Positions 25,868-38,124 are shown, counted from the stretch's first letter. The stretch: 64,000 bases of DNA from Ptiloglossa arizonensis (GCF_051014685.1 NC_135051.1:17813557-17877556), one strand, 5' to 3'. The notes: generated by a model from the letters alone, not told the origin. Translations and numbers: made by a program.

Positions 25868-26916
25868 ATGCCATCATTTTTCGGCACATTTCGAGTGAAA
25901 GGGTTAGTTGTACGCAGTTGTACTAAGCGACATTCTAGAGATGATTTGAGTCAGGTAAGTTTAATTTTCGTAGAAAATTTGTAAATTACTGTAAATGTAA
26001 AATTAAAAAATGCTTTATAAAACTATAATTTATTTCTATTTTTTGCATGCAATTTAAGTCAAACTTTTTAATTCTTTTATATTTGTTTAGTAGTATTTTC
26101 ATGCGTTGAGAAATTTTTGTAATTAAGTTTCGTTCGATTTACTTGAACAAAATGTTTTATAATTTTTTAAATTGTATACATTTATCATAAAAGATAATGA
26201 AAAAAATAATTTTATAACATTTTTTATTCAAAAATGAACAATTTTGATTAAAGATTTATTTCTTCACTGAGATAGGTTAGGTCGAACAGTTCGATTTTAA
26301 AATTATTTACAAATAATGAGAATAAAAATAATAATTTACTTTAACCGAACGAATTGATTTTATGAACGATTAAATTTATTTCATGATTATGTAATTAATG
26401 GTTTATACCTCCTAATGATGTAATTCTTATTAATCTAACATATTTTGTAACAGTGATATAACATATTAATTATCTAGTTTTATCAGTACATAAGGATAGT
26501 TCTGATATACTTATAATATTTTTATGTAATATTTGCATTAAGTCACAGTAAGTAACCATTTAACATGTAAATTATCAAGTTTTTAAGTAATAAAATTCGT
26601 ATAAAAAATAATTTGAAGATAAATGAATATAATTTATTTCCAATGTGTGGAAATTTAGTTCCAAATTGGAAATGACTGTTTATTATTAACATGTCACTAA
26701 AGTCAGTTCAATAATTTGCAATTTAAATGTAATGCAAGCTAATGCTCATTCATTGTATTCAGTCATAAATGATTTTAATGTTTTCAAATTTATCGGCCTA
26801 TATTTCAAAAAGTAAATTATTTGTTTCAGGCACAAAATACTCAAGATCTACAAGTAATATATACATATGTTTTTTCTTTATTGAACGCACATACAAAGTT
26901 AAAAAGATGGGGTTGA
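25868..26916 (+). other. Predicted upstream ORF overlapping the AGPAT start codon
   Basis: An ATG at 25868 opens a 29-codon frame that ends exactly at a strong donor, CAG|GTAAGT (25954/25955). The acceptor TTTCAG before 26830 is in phase. The joined frame continues to a TGA at 26914-26916, giving 57 codons plus the stop. Its last codons overlap the AGPAT ATG (26907) in another frame by 10 nt. If the two exons are spliced as inferred, ribosomes would meet this frame before the acyltransferase start, which would reduce its translation. Whether 25868 is the true leader exon needs transcript data. Confidence 0.45.
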
Positions 26917-28681
26917 TGTCAATATTGAAGCAATCTACAGTAATCCATCTGATGTTTGCTATAACATTTTTCACATCGGGTTTGATAATCAATTTCTTCC
27001 AGTGTCTTTTGTACTTTGGCCTTAGGCCTTTTTCCAGATATTTTTATCGGAAGATTAACTATTATCTCTGCTATTCTTTTTATAGTCGTAAGTCAATATT
27101 TTATTCTTTATATAATATTTTTATATTTCATTTGTAATTGAAATTATGTTTATACATTTAATTCTATTACTTTTATTTGAGTTCCTGTAGTTGATTTGGC
27201 AATGTCATTTTTAGTGTTAAGATATTATTTTTTTTCAATTTAATCTGAAAAAATTATAATTAAATTTAAAGTATATTTTCAGAGTTGGTATTTATAGCAG
27301 AATGGTGGTCTGGAACAGATATAGAATTGTACATAGATAAAAAAGACTTTGAGAAATACTATGGGCATGAACATGGGTATTTATTAATGAATCATAGTTA
27401 TGAAATAGACTGGCTTATTGGATGGGTTGTTTGTGAACGAGTTGGAGTACTTGGAGTAAGTTGCATGTATATATTAAAAATAAAGCTATACATAAGACAA
27501 ATAATTTCAAACATAAGTTTTAGGTATATTATTATGAAATATTTGTATATTTCAGAATTGCAAAGCATACGCAAAAAAATCAATACAATATATTCCAACA
27601 TTAGGTTGGGCATGGAAATTTGCTGAAAGTATATTCTTGGAAAGAAGTTGGCAAAAAGATAAACAAATAATTGGTTCTCAAATTACAGAACTTGGAAATT
27701 ATCCGGACAGCATATGGGTAATTAATATTCATATTCTTTTTACATTTAATTTTAAATATTTGAGTTTTAATTATTACCTTCTTATTCGTAATGTTCACTG
27801 TTTTTCAATATTTAATCTTTTTCTTAGTAAATTAGTATTGTATTTAAAATAATTTCCCCAGTTACTTTTGAATGCTGAAGGAACACGTTTCACAACACGA
27901 AAATTAGAAGCTAGTCAAAAGTTTGCTCGAGAAAAGGGTCTTCCAATATTAAAATACCATTTAACTCCGCGAACAAAGGGTTTCACGGCAAGCGTACCGC
28001 ACATGCGAGGTAAATTTCCCGCAATTTATGATGTACAAATACATTTTAAGCCGGACAACCCAGTGAAGCCAACAATAACGAATTTGTTGTTGGGGAAACG
28101 AGTCGTAGGCTATATGTACATACATAGAATTCCTTTGGAGGAAGTACCAGAAGATGATGAAGCTGCAACTGAGTGGTTATATAAACTTTATCAAAAGAAG
28201 GTAACCAATATTACAAAACTAGTCCTATACAATTTTTGATAATTCTAAAATTATTTGAAATATTGTTTTCTTCCTAATTCTTTCAGGATCGTCTAGCAGA
28301 GAGTTTCATGAAGACAGGTGATTTCTTTGCCACCAGTGGTGTACCTAGAACAGATAACTTTCGACTGGAAAGAAGATATTATAGCTTTATTAATACAGTG
28401 TTTTGGGCAGTGGTAGTTTTAGTACCAATGCTTTATTATTTAGTCAATCTTTTCTTATCTGGATCGACCATATATTTTTCTATTGGTGTGGGTATTCTTC
28501 TCTTGTGTAAGTATTTTGATAATATGAATAAAATTATATATATAGTATATACTTATATAATTTTTTTTGAAAACAATATGTTTCTTAAATTTCAGTCTAT
28601 CTACTCATGCACAAAACAATAGGAATGTCTGAAATAAGCAAGAGCTCGTCTTACGGAGCTGACGATAAAAAAGCGAAATAG
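26907..28681 (+). CDS. Lysophospholipid acyltransferase, AGPAT3/4/5 type (6 coding exons, 386 aa)
   Basis: 1-acylglycerol-3-phosphate O-acyltransferase of the PlsC family. It uses acyl-CoA to make phosphatidic acid or remodel lysophospholipids in the ER and outer membranes. Coding exons are 26907-27087, 27283-27455, 27556-27717, 27862-28200, 28287-28506 and 28596-28681. All phases match, totalling 387 codons with the stop. An N-terminal hydrophobic segment (about 12-45) is followed by the acyltransferase box NHSYEIDW (Asn97, His98, Asp103). The glycerol-phosphate-binding EGTR box is at 178-181. The family-typical LPILKYHLTPRTKGFT comes next. Two hydrophobic C-terminal segments and a short Ser/Lys tail finish the protein. 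Length is close to human AGPAT3 (about 376). The start chosen gives the expected N-terminus; an overlapping upstream ORF may govern its use. Exact paralogue is uncertain. Confidence 0.95.
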
Positions 28682-29800
28682 CAAAATAAAGAAGAGAAAA
28701 TAATAAATGGAATACGTTGTGAAAAAGTCGATACATCTTTAGAGGCTATTGCCAAATGAGTATTATCGAACTATCTTTTTCGCAGAATGTATTCCACGCG
28801 ATTGACTTTGTACAAAATCACTTTATGTGACATGTTTATAATGACTTGCGAAAGTATTTGAGTATTATATCATATTGTTTGAATTTTTATAGAATTTTTT
28901 ATTTCCATAATTTGAGGATTTTGAGAAATTCTTAATTTCTATCAGAATGATTATAATAATATTCGGTCAATTATTTTATGTCATAACTTACTTTCAGAAA
29001 ATTTAATAAATACTTTAGTATTGTATTAAAATTTGGTTAGAATCTGGAAAAAATGTACAATCCTAAATAAGAGGAAAGAAATTTCAAAATTATAATTATG
29101 AATTGAGTTCCAAAGGAATAAGATTGCAAAATTCTGTAAATAAATAAATAAAATTATAAACGGAATTGAGATTTTTGAAATTAGATTTTAATAGTTATAA
29201 AAAGCTACCTCAATTGCATTTTAAAACCATGTATTACAAAATCATACATTTTATTTGAAAAGTATAATTTCTTAATATTAAACTCTTATTATTAATCTTT
29301 AACTAATATTAAACTTAATATTAAACAAAAAAGTGAGATAATTACAAACAATGTTGATATGGTATGGATTTTACTTTAACGATTTTATTCAAATACTTTT
29401 GGAAGTAGATGTATGTTATGTATATAAGTATATACATATACGCACATGTACAGACATACGTTTGTGTGTGTCTTCTGAACAGTCTTGCAACTATTATAGT
29501 CGAATTTACATTCGAGCGTATCTTTAATTTATGTTTTTATTTTTCTTGTATAGCTGTTGTTGTTAAATAAATAATTTAATCCTAATAATTGTATTTTTTT
29601 AAATATGTGGTATATCATATTTAAAGTCTGTTAGACACATGGAATTTTGTAATAATTATCTTTTAATTTCTCAAAATTATAAAGTTGTATAATATACTGA
29701 TCTCATTGGGTAAATTTTAATTTCTATTTGTACTATAATATATTAATTATCATTTTTCTATTTCATCATAATATCTTTTAAGAAAAAGAAACCTTTCTGC
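28682..29800. other. Convergent 3' flanks of AGPAT and the cuticle protein gene
   Basis: About 1.1 kb between two converging genes, AT-rich, with several AATAAA hexamers in plus orientation and TTTATT in minus orientation. It presumably holds both 3' UTRs. I see no coding sequence. Confidence 0.6.
28702..28707 (+). terminator. Candidate poly(A) signal of the AGPAT gene
   Basis: AATAAA about 20 nt beyond the stop, with another at 28685-28690 almost abutting it. Later copies exist in the same flank, so the site actually used is uncertain. Confidence 0.3.
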
Positions 29801-31340
29801 TTAATTTTCTAATTTATCTATATTACTTTCATGATGTTGTTCCATATAGCCTTCGTAAGGTTTAGCAACATATCGAACTGTTCTTAATTTCCCTTTTGCA
29901 TCATAGTATCCATATTGTCCTTTTACCGTGCCATCTTGAAATCTTTCTTCCAATCTGTACTGCCTACCTTTCCTAAGAAAGATGTATTATCTATTGTTAG
30001 CTAAGCGCTTATAAGGGTAAATAAATATTTTATAATAACATATATGCATATGTACACAATATCTATGCTAAGCGTTTGTAATACATAAATCACTTTATGT
30101 TAAATTTTGATAAGTAAAATTACACTAATTTATTTCTTTAGAATGCATTTTTATTTAATTTCATCTTAGATGAAATCTAAATTTAATCTAACGAGTCTGA
30201 TAGGAGCCAAACAACTTACCCATGCCCGGTATCGAATCCAAAGATGTATGTTTGCGGTCCTTCGTGACCTTCTATTTGAAACTGTATTCTATCTGTTCCT
30301 TTTGATAAATTCAAAGGGTTTACGTCTTCTTCTTTTCTTTCCTTCAAACGTTCATCAATTGTCAATCTATTTTCGTTCACTCCATGCCGTGCCTGTTCAG
30401 TGTCCCTCCCTGTTTTAGACTTCAAATCCTTTTTATGTGGAAAGTGAACTCGATGATTTTTAGGCCACGGGACGTTGGTTGCGAACACGAGAGCTGCGTT
30501 TGTTAAAAACTATGCGACAGAATTGAGAAAGAAATTTCAAGAAAACGATAGATCGGTACAAATTTGAAACAGTAAATTTCACAAATTTAATAGAAATTTT
30601 GTTACCGATCGATTCAATATTCAAAATCTGAGAAACAAGTTAATATTCCGGACGTTGAATTTATTTCCGATTTGTCCCGCTTTCACGCGTTCTTACGGTT
30701 CATTACATTTTCGTAATTGACTGTATTCGTGATCCACGAACCATTTACATACTCTTATTGCACGAAATTAAGTTCGTATACATTAAAATGCCCAAAATAA
30801 TTATGAGAATATATTTTCAAATTGTCATAATAAAAATTTTAGACCAATTCGAATTGCATTGATCGGGATTCGAAAGTTTCGAAAAAAAGTACAAAATTCA
30901 ATGGTTATAGAGAAATGAAAATGATCGAAGAACAATGTCACAGAAGTTCTTACGATAGTTTCAGAATAATTTCAAAATAATTTACATTACTGTATTGTAG
31001 ATATAATTTTTATTTTGATAATCTTGATATGGTATGGAGAAAATTATAGAAATATAAGAAAACTCAGTAATTACATTATTTTTACTTAAGAAAGTAATAT
31101 TGATTGCAATAAAATGTATGTATAAAGAAATAAAAGATCACGACAATATTCATCAATAATATTCAGATATTTTAAAAGGCAATTGTTTGATTCGTTACAT
31201 TTTAATTAGATTATACGAATAACTCTTTCATAAATTCAAATCTATTTGAATCGTTGACGCTTAATTAACGAATGAGTCATTTGAAAAAAATTTTCGACAT
31301 TCAATAAGAAATCTTTACTCACGAGAAATACAATATGCAT
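29801..31340 (-). CDS. Cuticular protein with a Rebers-Riddiford chitin-binding domain (3 exons, 159 aa)
   Basis: Secreted structural protein of the chitin cuticle. Exons are 31340-31323 (only six codons), 30509-30220 and 29972-29801; phases agree. The first two exons together encode a signal peptide, MHIVFLFLTNAALVFA. The small first exon followed by a long intron is the usual arrangement of insect CPR genes. A charged, Lys/Arg/Glu-rich linker (about 20-85) leads to the chitin_bind_4 region. There 'YIFGFDTGHGKGRQYRLEE' and 'DGTVKGQYGYYDAKGKLRTV' preserve the core aromatic and Gly-x(n)-Y-Y-D-x-x-G-K-x-R-T-V-x-Y pattern. The domain ends RYVAKPYEGY. RR-1 versus RR-2 is unclear, and the linker is more charged than in most cuticle proteins. 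The gene is head to head with the OBP gene. Confidence 0.9.
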
Positions 31341-31993
31341 CTTGTGCCTCCAACGCAGAATGTGAAGTACGAGGAAAGAGACTGACAGCTCTCTCGTAAA
31401 TTTCTTACGCGAGTCACTGTCTCATTTTTATTTCATTGTAACTCACCAATACACCATCAACTTTCTTTTATGTTTTCTCCCTCTTCGAATTCCCTTTCTC
31501 TTTGCCTTTTTTCACGATTAGAATCGATATCAACTATCGAACGTTCAAAAAAACGGTGAACTATATTTCGTTCGTTTCTTTATTTCTTGCAGTATAAAAA
31601 AGAAAATATATGTATAATTGAAACATCAACGACTTATTCAAAAAGCAAACAAAAGATTAACGATTGTAAGAATGAACCGAATGCTATCGAGTTTCTCATC
31701 CAGAACGATGAAATACGCCTTTTCCTGACTGGAAGAATGTTTCGAAAACACAATACGACACATTTTATGTTAGTTTTGGCTCGGATTTCACAATTCGCAT
31801 TCAACAGGAAATGCATAACCCCGGATACAACGTGTCACTGGAACGTCCATTGAATTCATATTCTTTTCAAAAGTGAAACGACACACAATTAACGTCGAAA
31901 CGTTTTCCTGTTAATTTCGCTTATATACCGAACCGAAATGGAACAAACTTCTATTAATCGTACGTTAAATCGACGAAACGTTGGGAACGTATC
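31341..31993. promoter_or_regulatory. Shared upstream region of the cuticle protein and OBP genes
   Basis: Only about 650 bp separate the two divergent start codons, so both promoters must be here unless unseen leader exons exist. I find no convincing TATA box or coding frame. Confidence 0.5.
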
Positions 31994-34081
31994 ATGACAA
32001 ATTTTGTTTCGTTTGCTTTATGCTGTATTATTTTACTTTTCCTCAACGAGGGGGCAGTAAGTTGTCTTAACGAGTACTTCATAAAGTGCAATCTTTGTTT
32101 TTTCTTACTTAGCACAAAATTCGTAATTATCGACTAATATTACTAGAAATATTGCTAGTTTTGCTACTTTGCTACTTTTGATACTTTTGATACTTTTGTT
32201 ACTTTTGTTACTTTTGTTACTTTTGTTACTTTTGTTACTTTTGTTACTTTTGCTACTTTTGCTACTTTTGATACTTTTGATACTTTTGATACTTTTGATA
32301 CTTTTGCTACTTTTGATACTTTTTGATGCTTTTTGATGCTTTTTGATGCTGTTTGATGCTTTTTGATGCTTTTTGATGCTTTTTGATGCTTTTTGATGCT
32401 TTTTGATGCTTTTTGATGCTGTTTGAGGCTTTTTGATGCTGTTTGAGGCTTTTTGATACTTTAGGCGCTTTTTGATACTTTTTGATACTTTTTGATACTT
32501 TTTGATTCTTTTTGATTCTTTTTGATTCTTTTTGATTCTTTTTTGATACTTTTTGATACTTTTTGATACTTTTTGATACTTTTTGATACTTTTTCTACTT
32601 TTTCTACTTTATGATCATTATAATTCTACCAGCACTATCACTTATAATGCTACTGCTAACACTACTAATGATACTTTATGTTCAATTTAGTATTGAAATT
32701 GAAATCTTTTCAACATAAATATAGAAATACTATTTTTTTAGTCTTTAAGATGTCGTTCAAATAATCAGCAAGTAGACATGCAATTTCAAAAAGTGCTGAA
32801 AACCTGCAAAAAACGTTACTCTGGTTTAAGTACGGATAATGAAGATTCTATGTCTTCGGAAAGGGACAGTTCGGAGAGTGATTTTAGTTCTGAAGAGGAT
32901 ACTAATGACAATAATTTTTTCTTTAAAAAAAGTGATAGGTCTTCGTACGATCAATCAACGAACAATCAAAGATACAGGTGTAATTTAAATGATAAATAAC
33001 ATTTAACGAAATAATTAATGATTATAATTTCTCGTATTGATCGAAACGTGTTCGAGATAATTCTTATTTGTATAGAACTACGAAATTTAACATTGATATA
33101 AAATTAATAATAAAAATAATTGCAAATATTAATTTTATTTTGCAATTGTTGATTGAATCGTTAAATTTTAATTAATCTTTATATGGGCACAGAACTTCCG
33201 ACGGGGGCAACGATATGAATGTTAATTGATTTGATCGCTCAACAAATGGAAACCTCAGGAATGTTCAAAATATGAAACGTATTCGTAAAACCAATGATCG
33301 AGACTCAAGTTATAACAATAATACTGATCGAGAACAACTTGTAAGTTTTTCTGAACAAAATTTTGAATATTAAATTTATTTTCGTAATTTCTTTAAAATC
33401 TGTTGTATCATTATTGCAAAACATTCGGATTAATTATAAAAATTGGATTGAAGTTCAAGTGAAATTAATTGACTTCAAGCTAAATTATCATGTACCTATG
33501 TGATGAAAAGAGGGTCTATTAATTCAAAACCAACTGTAATATTTTAACATTTTGCAGTGTATTGTGCAGTGTTTCTTCAACGAATTGAACGTCGTAAGTA
33601 TAATTTGATCGATTTACTTCACGCAATTTTGATCTTCATGCATAATTTTATATAAACCTTTTCCATTCAAATAATTTGTAATGATATCTAAATACATGAC
33701 AAACGATAGGTAGACAAAAAAGGATTTCCAGAACAAGATTTAGTGATTCCATTGATGATTAAAAATATTCAAGATCCAGAATTGAAAGATTTTGTTGAAG
33801 AATCAATTATAGAGTGCTTCCATTATCTCGAATCAAGTAAGAGGGAAAAGTGCGAATTCTCTCAAAATCTTTTACAGTGTTTAGCTGAAAAGGGACAGGA
33901 AGTGAGTATTAAAACTAATACTTGTTAGTAGTAACTTAAATTTAAACGAAATTAATTTTTAATTATTACAATATTATAATATTGTCGATATTATGGAAGT
34001 AACTACCAAAAATATGATATACGTTACGTTTGAAAATTGTAATTATTTGATTTTCAGAAATGTGAAGACTGGGAAAATTAA
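31994..34081 (+). CDS. Obp59a-like: Odorant-binding protein, Obp59a-like (6 exons, 210 aa)
   Basis: Secreted PBP/GOBP-fold ligand carrier of sensory lymph. Coding exons are 31994-32056, 32742-32977, 33259-33340, 33558-33593, 33710-33901 and 34058-34081; all phases agree (211 codons with the stop). Exon 1 encodes just a signal peptide (MTNFVSFALCCIILLFLNEG). Cysteines fall at 25, 43, 128, 132, 175, 187, 196 and 205. The C-x3-C (CIVQC), x42, C-x11-C, C-x8-C spacing is diagnostic for OBPs. Between Cys43 and Cys128 lies a long acidic, Ser/Asp/Asn-rich, probably disordered insert. That insert, the CFFNELN motif and the CEDWEN C-terminus match the conserved insect Obp59a type, which is linked to humidity sensing in Drosophila. 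The OBP call is firm; the Obp59a subtype is from recall. Confidence 0.9.
32158..32616. repeat. T-rich minisatellite, 9-bp then 10-bp period, in OBP intron 1
   Basis: About 460 bp of tandem short units inside the first OBP intron. The left part repeats a 9-mer, TACTTTTGT with A/T/C variants. From about 32315 the period becomes 10 bp (GATGCTTTTT). It then passes through GATACTTTTT and GATTCTTTTT blocks. Variants cluster in blocks, as expected from successive local expansions. Confidence 0.95.
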
Positions 34082-34280
34082 AGAAACACAAGTTTCATTA
34101 GAACTTTTCTAAAAGTATTACAAAGCAAGAAAAAGTGTAGAAACAATGTGTATAAAACAAATGAAAGTACTGAATATTTGCGTATATTTTACAAAGTATA
34201 TAAAACAGCAAACCCTTTTAAAAATATATAAATATTGTTATAGAAACAAATGTTTATATTTAGTCAGCTATATTCGAATA
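34082..34280. other. OBP 3' flank
   Basis: AT-rich DNA directly after the OBP stop, probably its 3' UTR. No obvious further feature before the tandem array begins. Confidence 0.5.
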
Positions 34281-36560
34281 CGCGGTCTAACAGTACCTAT
34301 GGCGCCATCTAGCGATTTGCGAACAAACTATTTCTCGACAAACTTGGGCGTTTTGCCGTAGATGGAGCCACCTGTACTTTTTCGGATTATTTAAATTTTA
34401 AACAAATTAATTTGTTTTCAGGATTTGTGCTTTTGCATGCGATTAGGAGTCAAAAATTAATTTATAATGCTTAATTCATACACTTACAGCAATCATTTTT
34501 CTCATTATTTAATAGAGATGAATACTTTTCCATCCCTTATTATACCAAGTTTTCTAGGTCCAACTAATAAAGCATTAAAATGTCAGCTGCATTCAATTAC
34601 ACGTTGTAACAGTACCTATGCCGCCATCTAGCGATTTGCAAACGAACTATTTCTCGACAAACTTGGGCGATTTGCCGTAGATGGAGCCACCTGTACTTTT
34701 TCGGATTATTTAAATTTTAAACAAATTAATTTATTTTCAGGATTTGTGCTTTTGCATGCGATTAGGAGTCAAAAATTAATTTATAATGCTTAATTCATAC
34801 ACTTACAGCAATCATTTTGCTCATTATTTAATAAAAATTTAAAACTTTCCATCCCTTATTGTACCAAGTTTTCTAGGTACAACTAATAAAGCATTAGAAT
34901 GTAACTGAGAAACTATAAATTGCTCATAAAAATGAAGATAAGTATTGTATTTAGGAGTGTCTAGAATGTCTGCTAGAATGTAAGTGCAAACTATAATTTA
35001 TGCTTAAAATGTTATGTATTGAAACTCTATTCAGAACGTGTATTGCAATGTAAGCGTCAAATAAAATTTTATACGTAAAGAAGTTTACATAAAATGCATA
35101 CATAACTTTTATTTCATTCCTTGCACGTATAACAGGCATCCTGTGTATACCTCTAAAGGCGATATTTAAGCGTATTTTCTTAGAAAAATTTATATTTTGA
35201 CAGCTGCATCAATTACACGTTTAACAGTACTTATACTGCCATCTAGCACTTCGTCATCGAACTATTTCTCGACAAACTTGGGCGTTTTGCCGTAGATGGA
35301 GCCACCTGTACTTTTTTTTCGGATTATTTAAATTTTAAATAAATTAATTTATTTTCAGGATTTGTGCTTTTGCATGCGATTAGGAGTCAAAAATTAATTT
35401 ATAATGCTTAATTCATGCACACACAGCAGTCATTTTTCTCATTATTTAATAAAAATTTAAAACTTTTCCATCCCTTATTGTACCAAGTTTTCTAGGTACA
35501 ACTAATAAAGCATTAGAATGTAACTGAGAAACAATAAACTGCTCATAGAAATGAAGATAAATATTGCATTTAGGAGTGTCTAGGATCTCTGCTAGAATGT
35601 AAGTGCAAACTATAATTTATGCTTAAAATGTTATGCATTGAAACTCTATTCAGAACGTGTATTGCAATCTAGGTATCGAATAAAATTTATGCGTAAAGAA
35701 GTTTACATAAAATGCATACATAACTTTTATTTCATTCCTTGCACGTATAACAGGCATCCTGTGTATACCTCTAAAGGCGATATTTAAGCGTATTTTCTTA
35801 GAAAAATTTATATTTTGACAGCTGCATTCAATTACACGTTTAACAGTACCTATACTGCCATCTAGCCCTTCGTCATCGAACTATTTCTCGACAAACTTGG
35901 GCGTTTTGCCGTAGATGGAGCCACCTGTACTTTTTCGAATTATTTTAATTTTAAACAAATTAAATTATTTGCAGGATTTGTGCTTTTGCATGCGATTAGG
36001 AGTGAAAAAATAATTTATTATGCTTCAATCGTACACCTACAGCAATCATTTTTCTCATTCTTTAATAAAAATGTAAAACTTTTCCATCCTTTATTGTTAA
36101 AAATGTTATGTATTGAAACTCTATTCAGAACGTGTATTGCAATGTAAGCGTCGAATAAAATTTATACGTAAAGTAGTTTACATAAAATACATGTATAAAT
36201 TTTATTTCAATCCTTGCACAGATAACAGGCATCCTGTGTATACCTCTAAAGGCGATATTTAAGCGTATTTTCTGTGAATAATTTATATTTTGACAGCTGC
36301 ATTCAATTACACGTTTAACAGTATCTATACCGCCATCTAGCCCTTCGTGAACGAATTATTTCTCGACAAACTTGGGCGTTTTGCCGTAGATGGAGTCACC
36401 TGTACTTTTTCGGATTTTTTAAATTTTAAACAAATTAAATTATTTTTAGGATTTGTACTTCTGCGTGCGATTATGAGTCAAAAATTAATTTATTATGCTT
36501 AAATTATACCCGTACAACAATCATTTTTCTCATTATTTAATAGAAATTTATAATTTTTGA
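34280..36560. repeat. Tandem array of a ~0.6-kb unit, five copies (three near full length)
   Basis: A core starting AACAGTACCTAT recurs near 34288, 34608, 35223, 35841 and 36317, giving spacings of about 320, 615, 618 and 476 bp. Full units share blocks throughout, for example GATTTGTGCTTTTGCATGCG, GGCATCCTGTGTATACCTC and TTTACATAAAATGCATACAT. The first spacing and the fourth are shortened by internal deletions. Each core carries an imperfect inverted pair, GGCGCCATCTA and TAGATGGAGCC, about 48 nt apart in copy 1 (34301-34311 and 34359-34369). No open frame is conserved across copies, so it looks like a non-coding satellite-like array between the OBP and hydroxyacid oxidase genes. Confidence 0.92.
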
Positions 36561-38124
36561 CCCTAACATTGTAACTTGCTTTCTAAGTTCAACTATTAAA
36601 GTGAAATTTATTCCGTAATTCCGATACCACTGTTTCCTCTTGGAGTCAACTTGCAAGCGCGGGATAATACAAAAATATTCACAAGATGAATACACACTGT
36701 CCTCGAAGCTGCTCGCGTTATCTGTTATTTATTTGAATAGTTGCGTCGCATTGATATTGTTCCCATTTATAGAAGCGAGTATACGTTCGATTTTTCAAAT
36801 ATTAAAGTGTCATAGACGTCGTATGCATTTGCCTAAGGCTTGTGCCGAGCTGTATTTTTACTCGAGATACACGAACACGCTGCAGGAACCAGGGCGATCG
36901 ATATGTTCGCGTGTTTTTAGTATCGCTTTCGAATTGAATTGATATACGAACAGTAACAGACTAATGGACAACGAAACAGTTGTCTACTTTTCTCGATATT
37001 ACCTAACTTTGTTTAAAATATCGAGACTACGTGTTACGTACGATATCACGTGCAGATAACGTTGACACTAACGATGAACTTACTCCTGGAAATATTTTTG
37101 TTGCACTAAACATTTACCAATCTCCCATGGGGTGATTTATCGTTACGAAATAAAATAATCCCGATGAGCGTACATCATAGAAAGATTGTGTACGTATTCG
37201 AACAAACGTGAGCTTAAAAAATTACAGTAACGTATTATATTAACGTATTTTAATACGCTTAAAAATCGATCCCATCAATTTAAAAATTAAAATCCAATAA
37301 GCTTCGAACTCGTTTAAATTATATGGGAAGTTAATGTCGTTCAATAAGTCCTTAATATCGGTAAAATTATAACTCGAATTAACCTACCATTGAATTGAAT
37401 GATCGACCACACGTACATAATGTACGTTAAAATTTTAATTAAACGACATTTCGTGAAAATGCAATTGAATTCTTTTCTGGTTCACAAGTTATGTAAGTAA
37501 TTGCATGCACGAGTACGCCAGTCGAAATATCTGTTCCGATAAGTTTAGCGCTTGATCTTGAATTTCAGGCGCTTCTGATTGAACAGAATAAACAACAACG
37601 TCTTTGTTTACATTATTCACAACGATTACGTATACAAAGAATTATTCATCTCACGGAAATCAGGAAGTACAAAACTCTTCTTTCATTCATTCTGGGAAGA
37701 TAAATGGAGCCAATACGATTTCAGTTAAATAGAGCAAATAAATTTTATCAATGTTATTAGTGAATATACCACGCTATAGGTTATCATCACCATTCCACTT
37801 GCCATTGGTTACTGACAGTCACTTACTATTAGTAAGACACTAACTGTGTAAGCATTAATTTCATTTAAACCACGTTCTACGTCGCACGTCTCTCAGATAT
37901 TCAAATTAATTACTAAAAATATTACTATTAATAATTTATGTTGTGTCAAAGTGTGGAGAGACATTCTAATTTGAATTAAATACATCCAATTGTTGCACAG
38001 TGTGCGCGAGCAAACGAAACAAATATTTCGTTTTCGTTACGCTTTGATAAACGTTTCAATTAAGTGTTGTGTACCGAGAACAATTCGACATCGCGGTTAC
38101 GCTCGATTTTTTATTTTAGAAAAT
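36561..38124. other. Upstream region of the HAO1-like gene
   Basis: About 1.6 kb between the tandem array and the oxidase start. A 100-codon plus-strand frame at 36640-36942 sits in a locally GC-richer patch. It has no recognisable motif and no splice context, so I do not call it a gene. An acceptor-like TTTTAG directly before 38120 suggests a non-coding leader exon somewhere upstream. Confidence 0.5.

Noticed and set aside
36640..36942. 100-codon plus-strand frame between the tandem array and the HAO1-like gene
   Set aside because: It has a GC-richer setting but no recognisable motif, promoter or splice context; the length is possible by chance.
37990..38124. In-frame upstream start that would lengthen the HAO1-like protein by 45 residues
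   Set aside because: The family N-terminus begins at the 38125 ATG, and an acceptor-like TTTTAG lies between, so the extra codons are probably intron.
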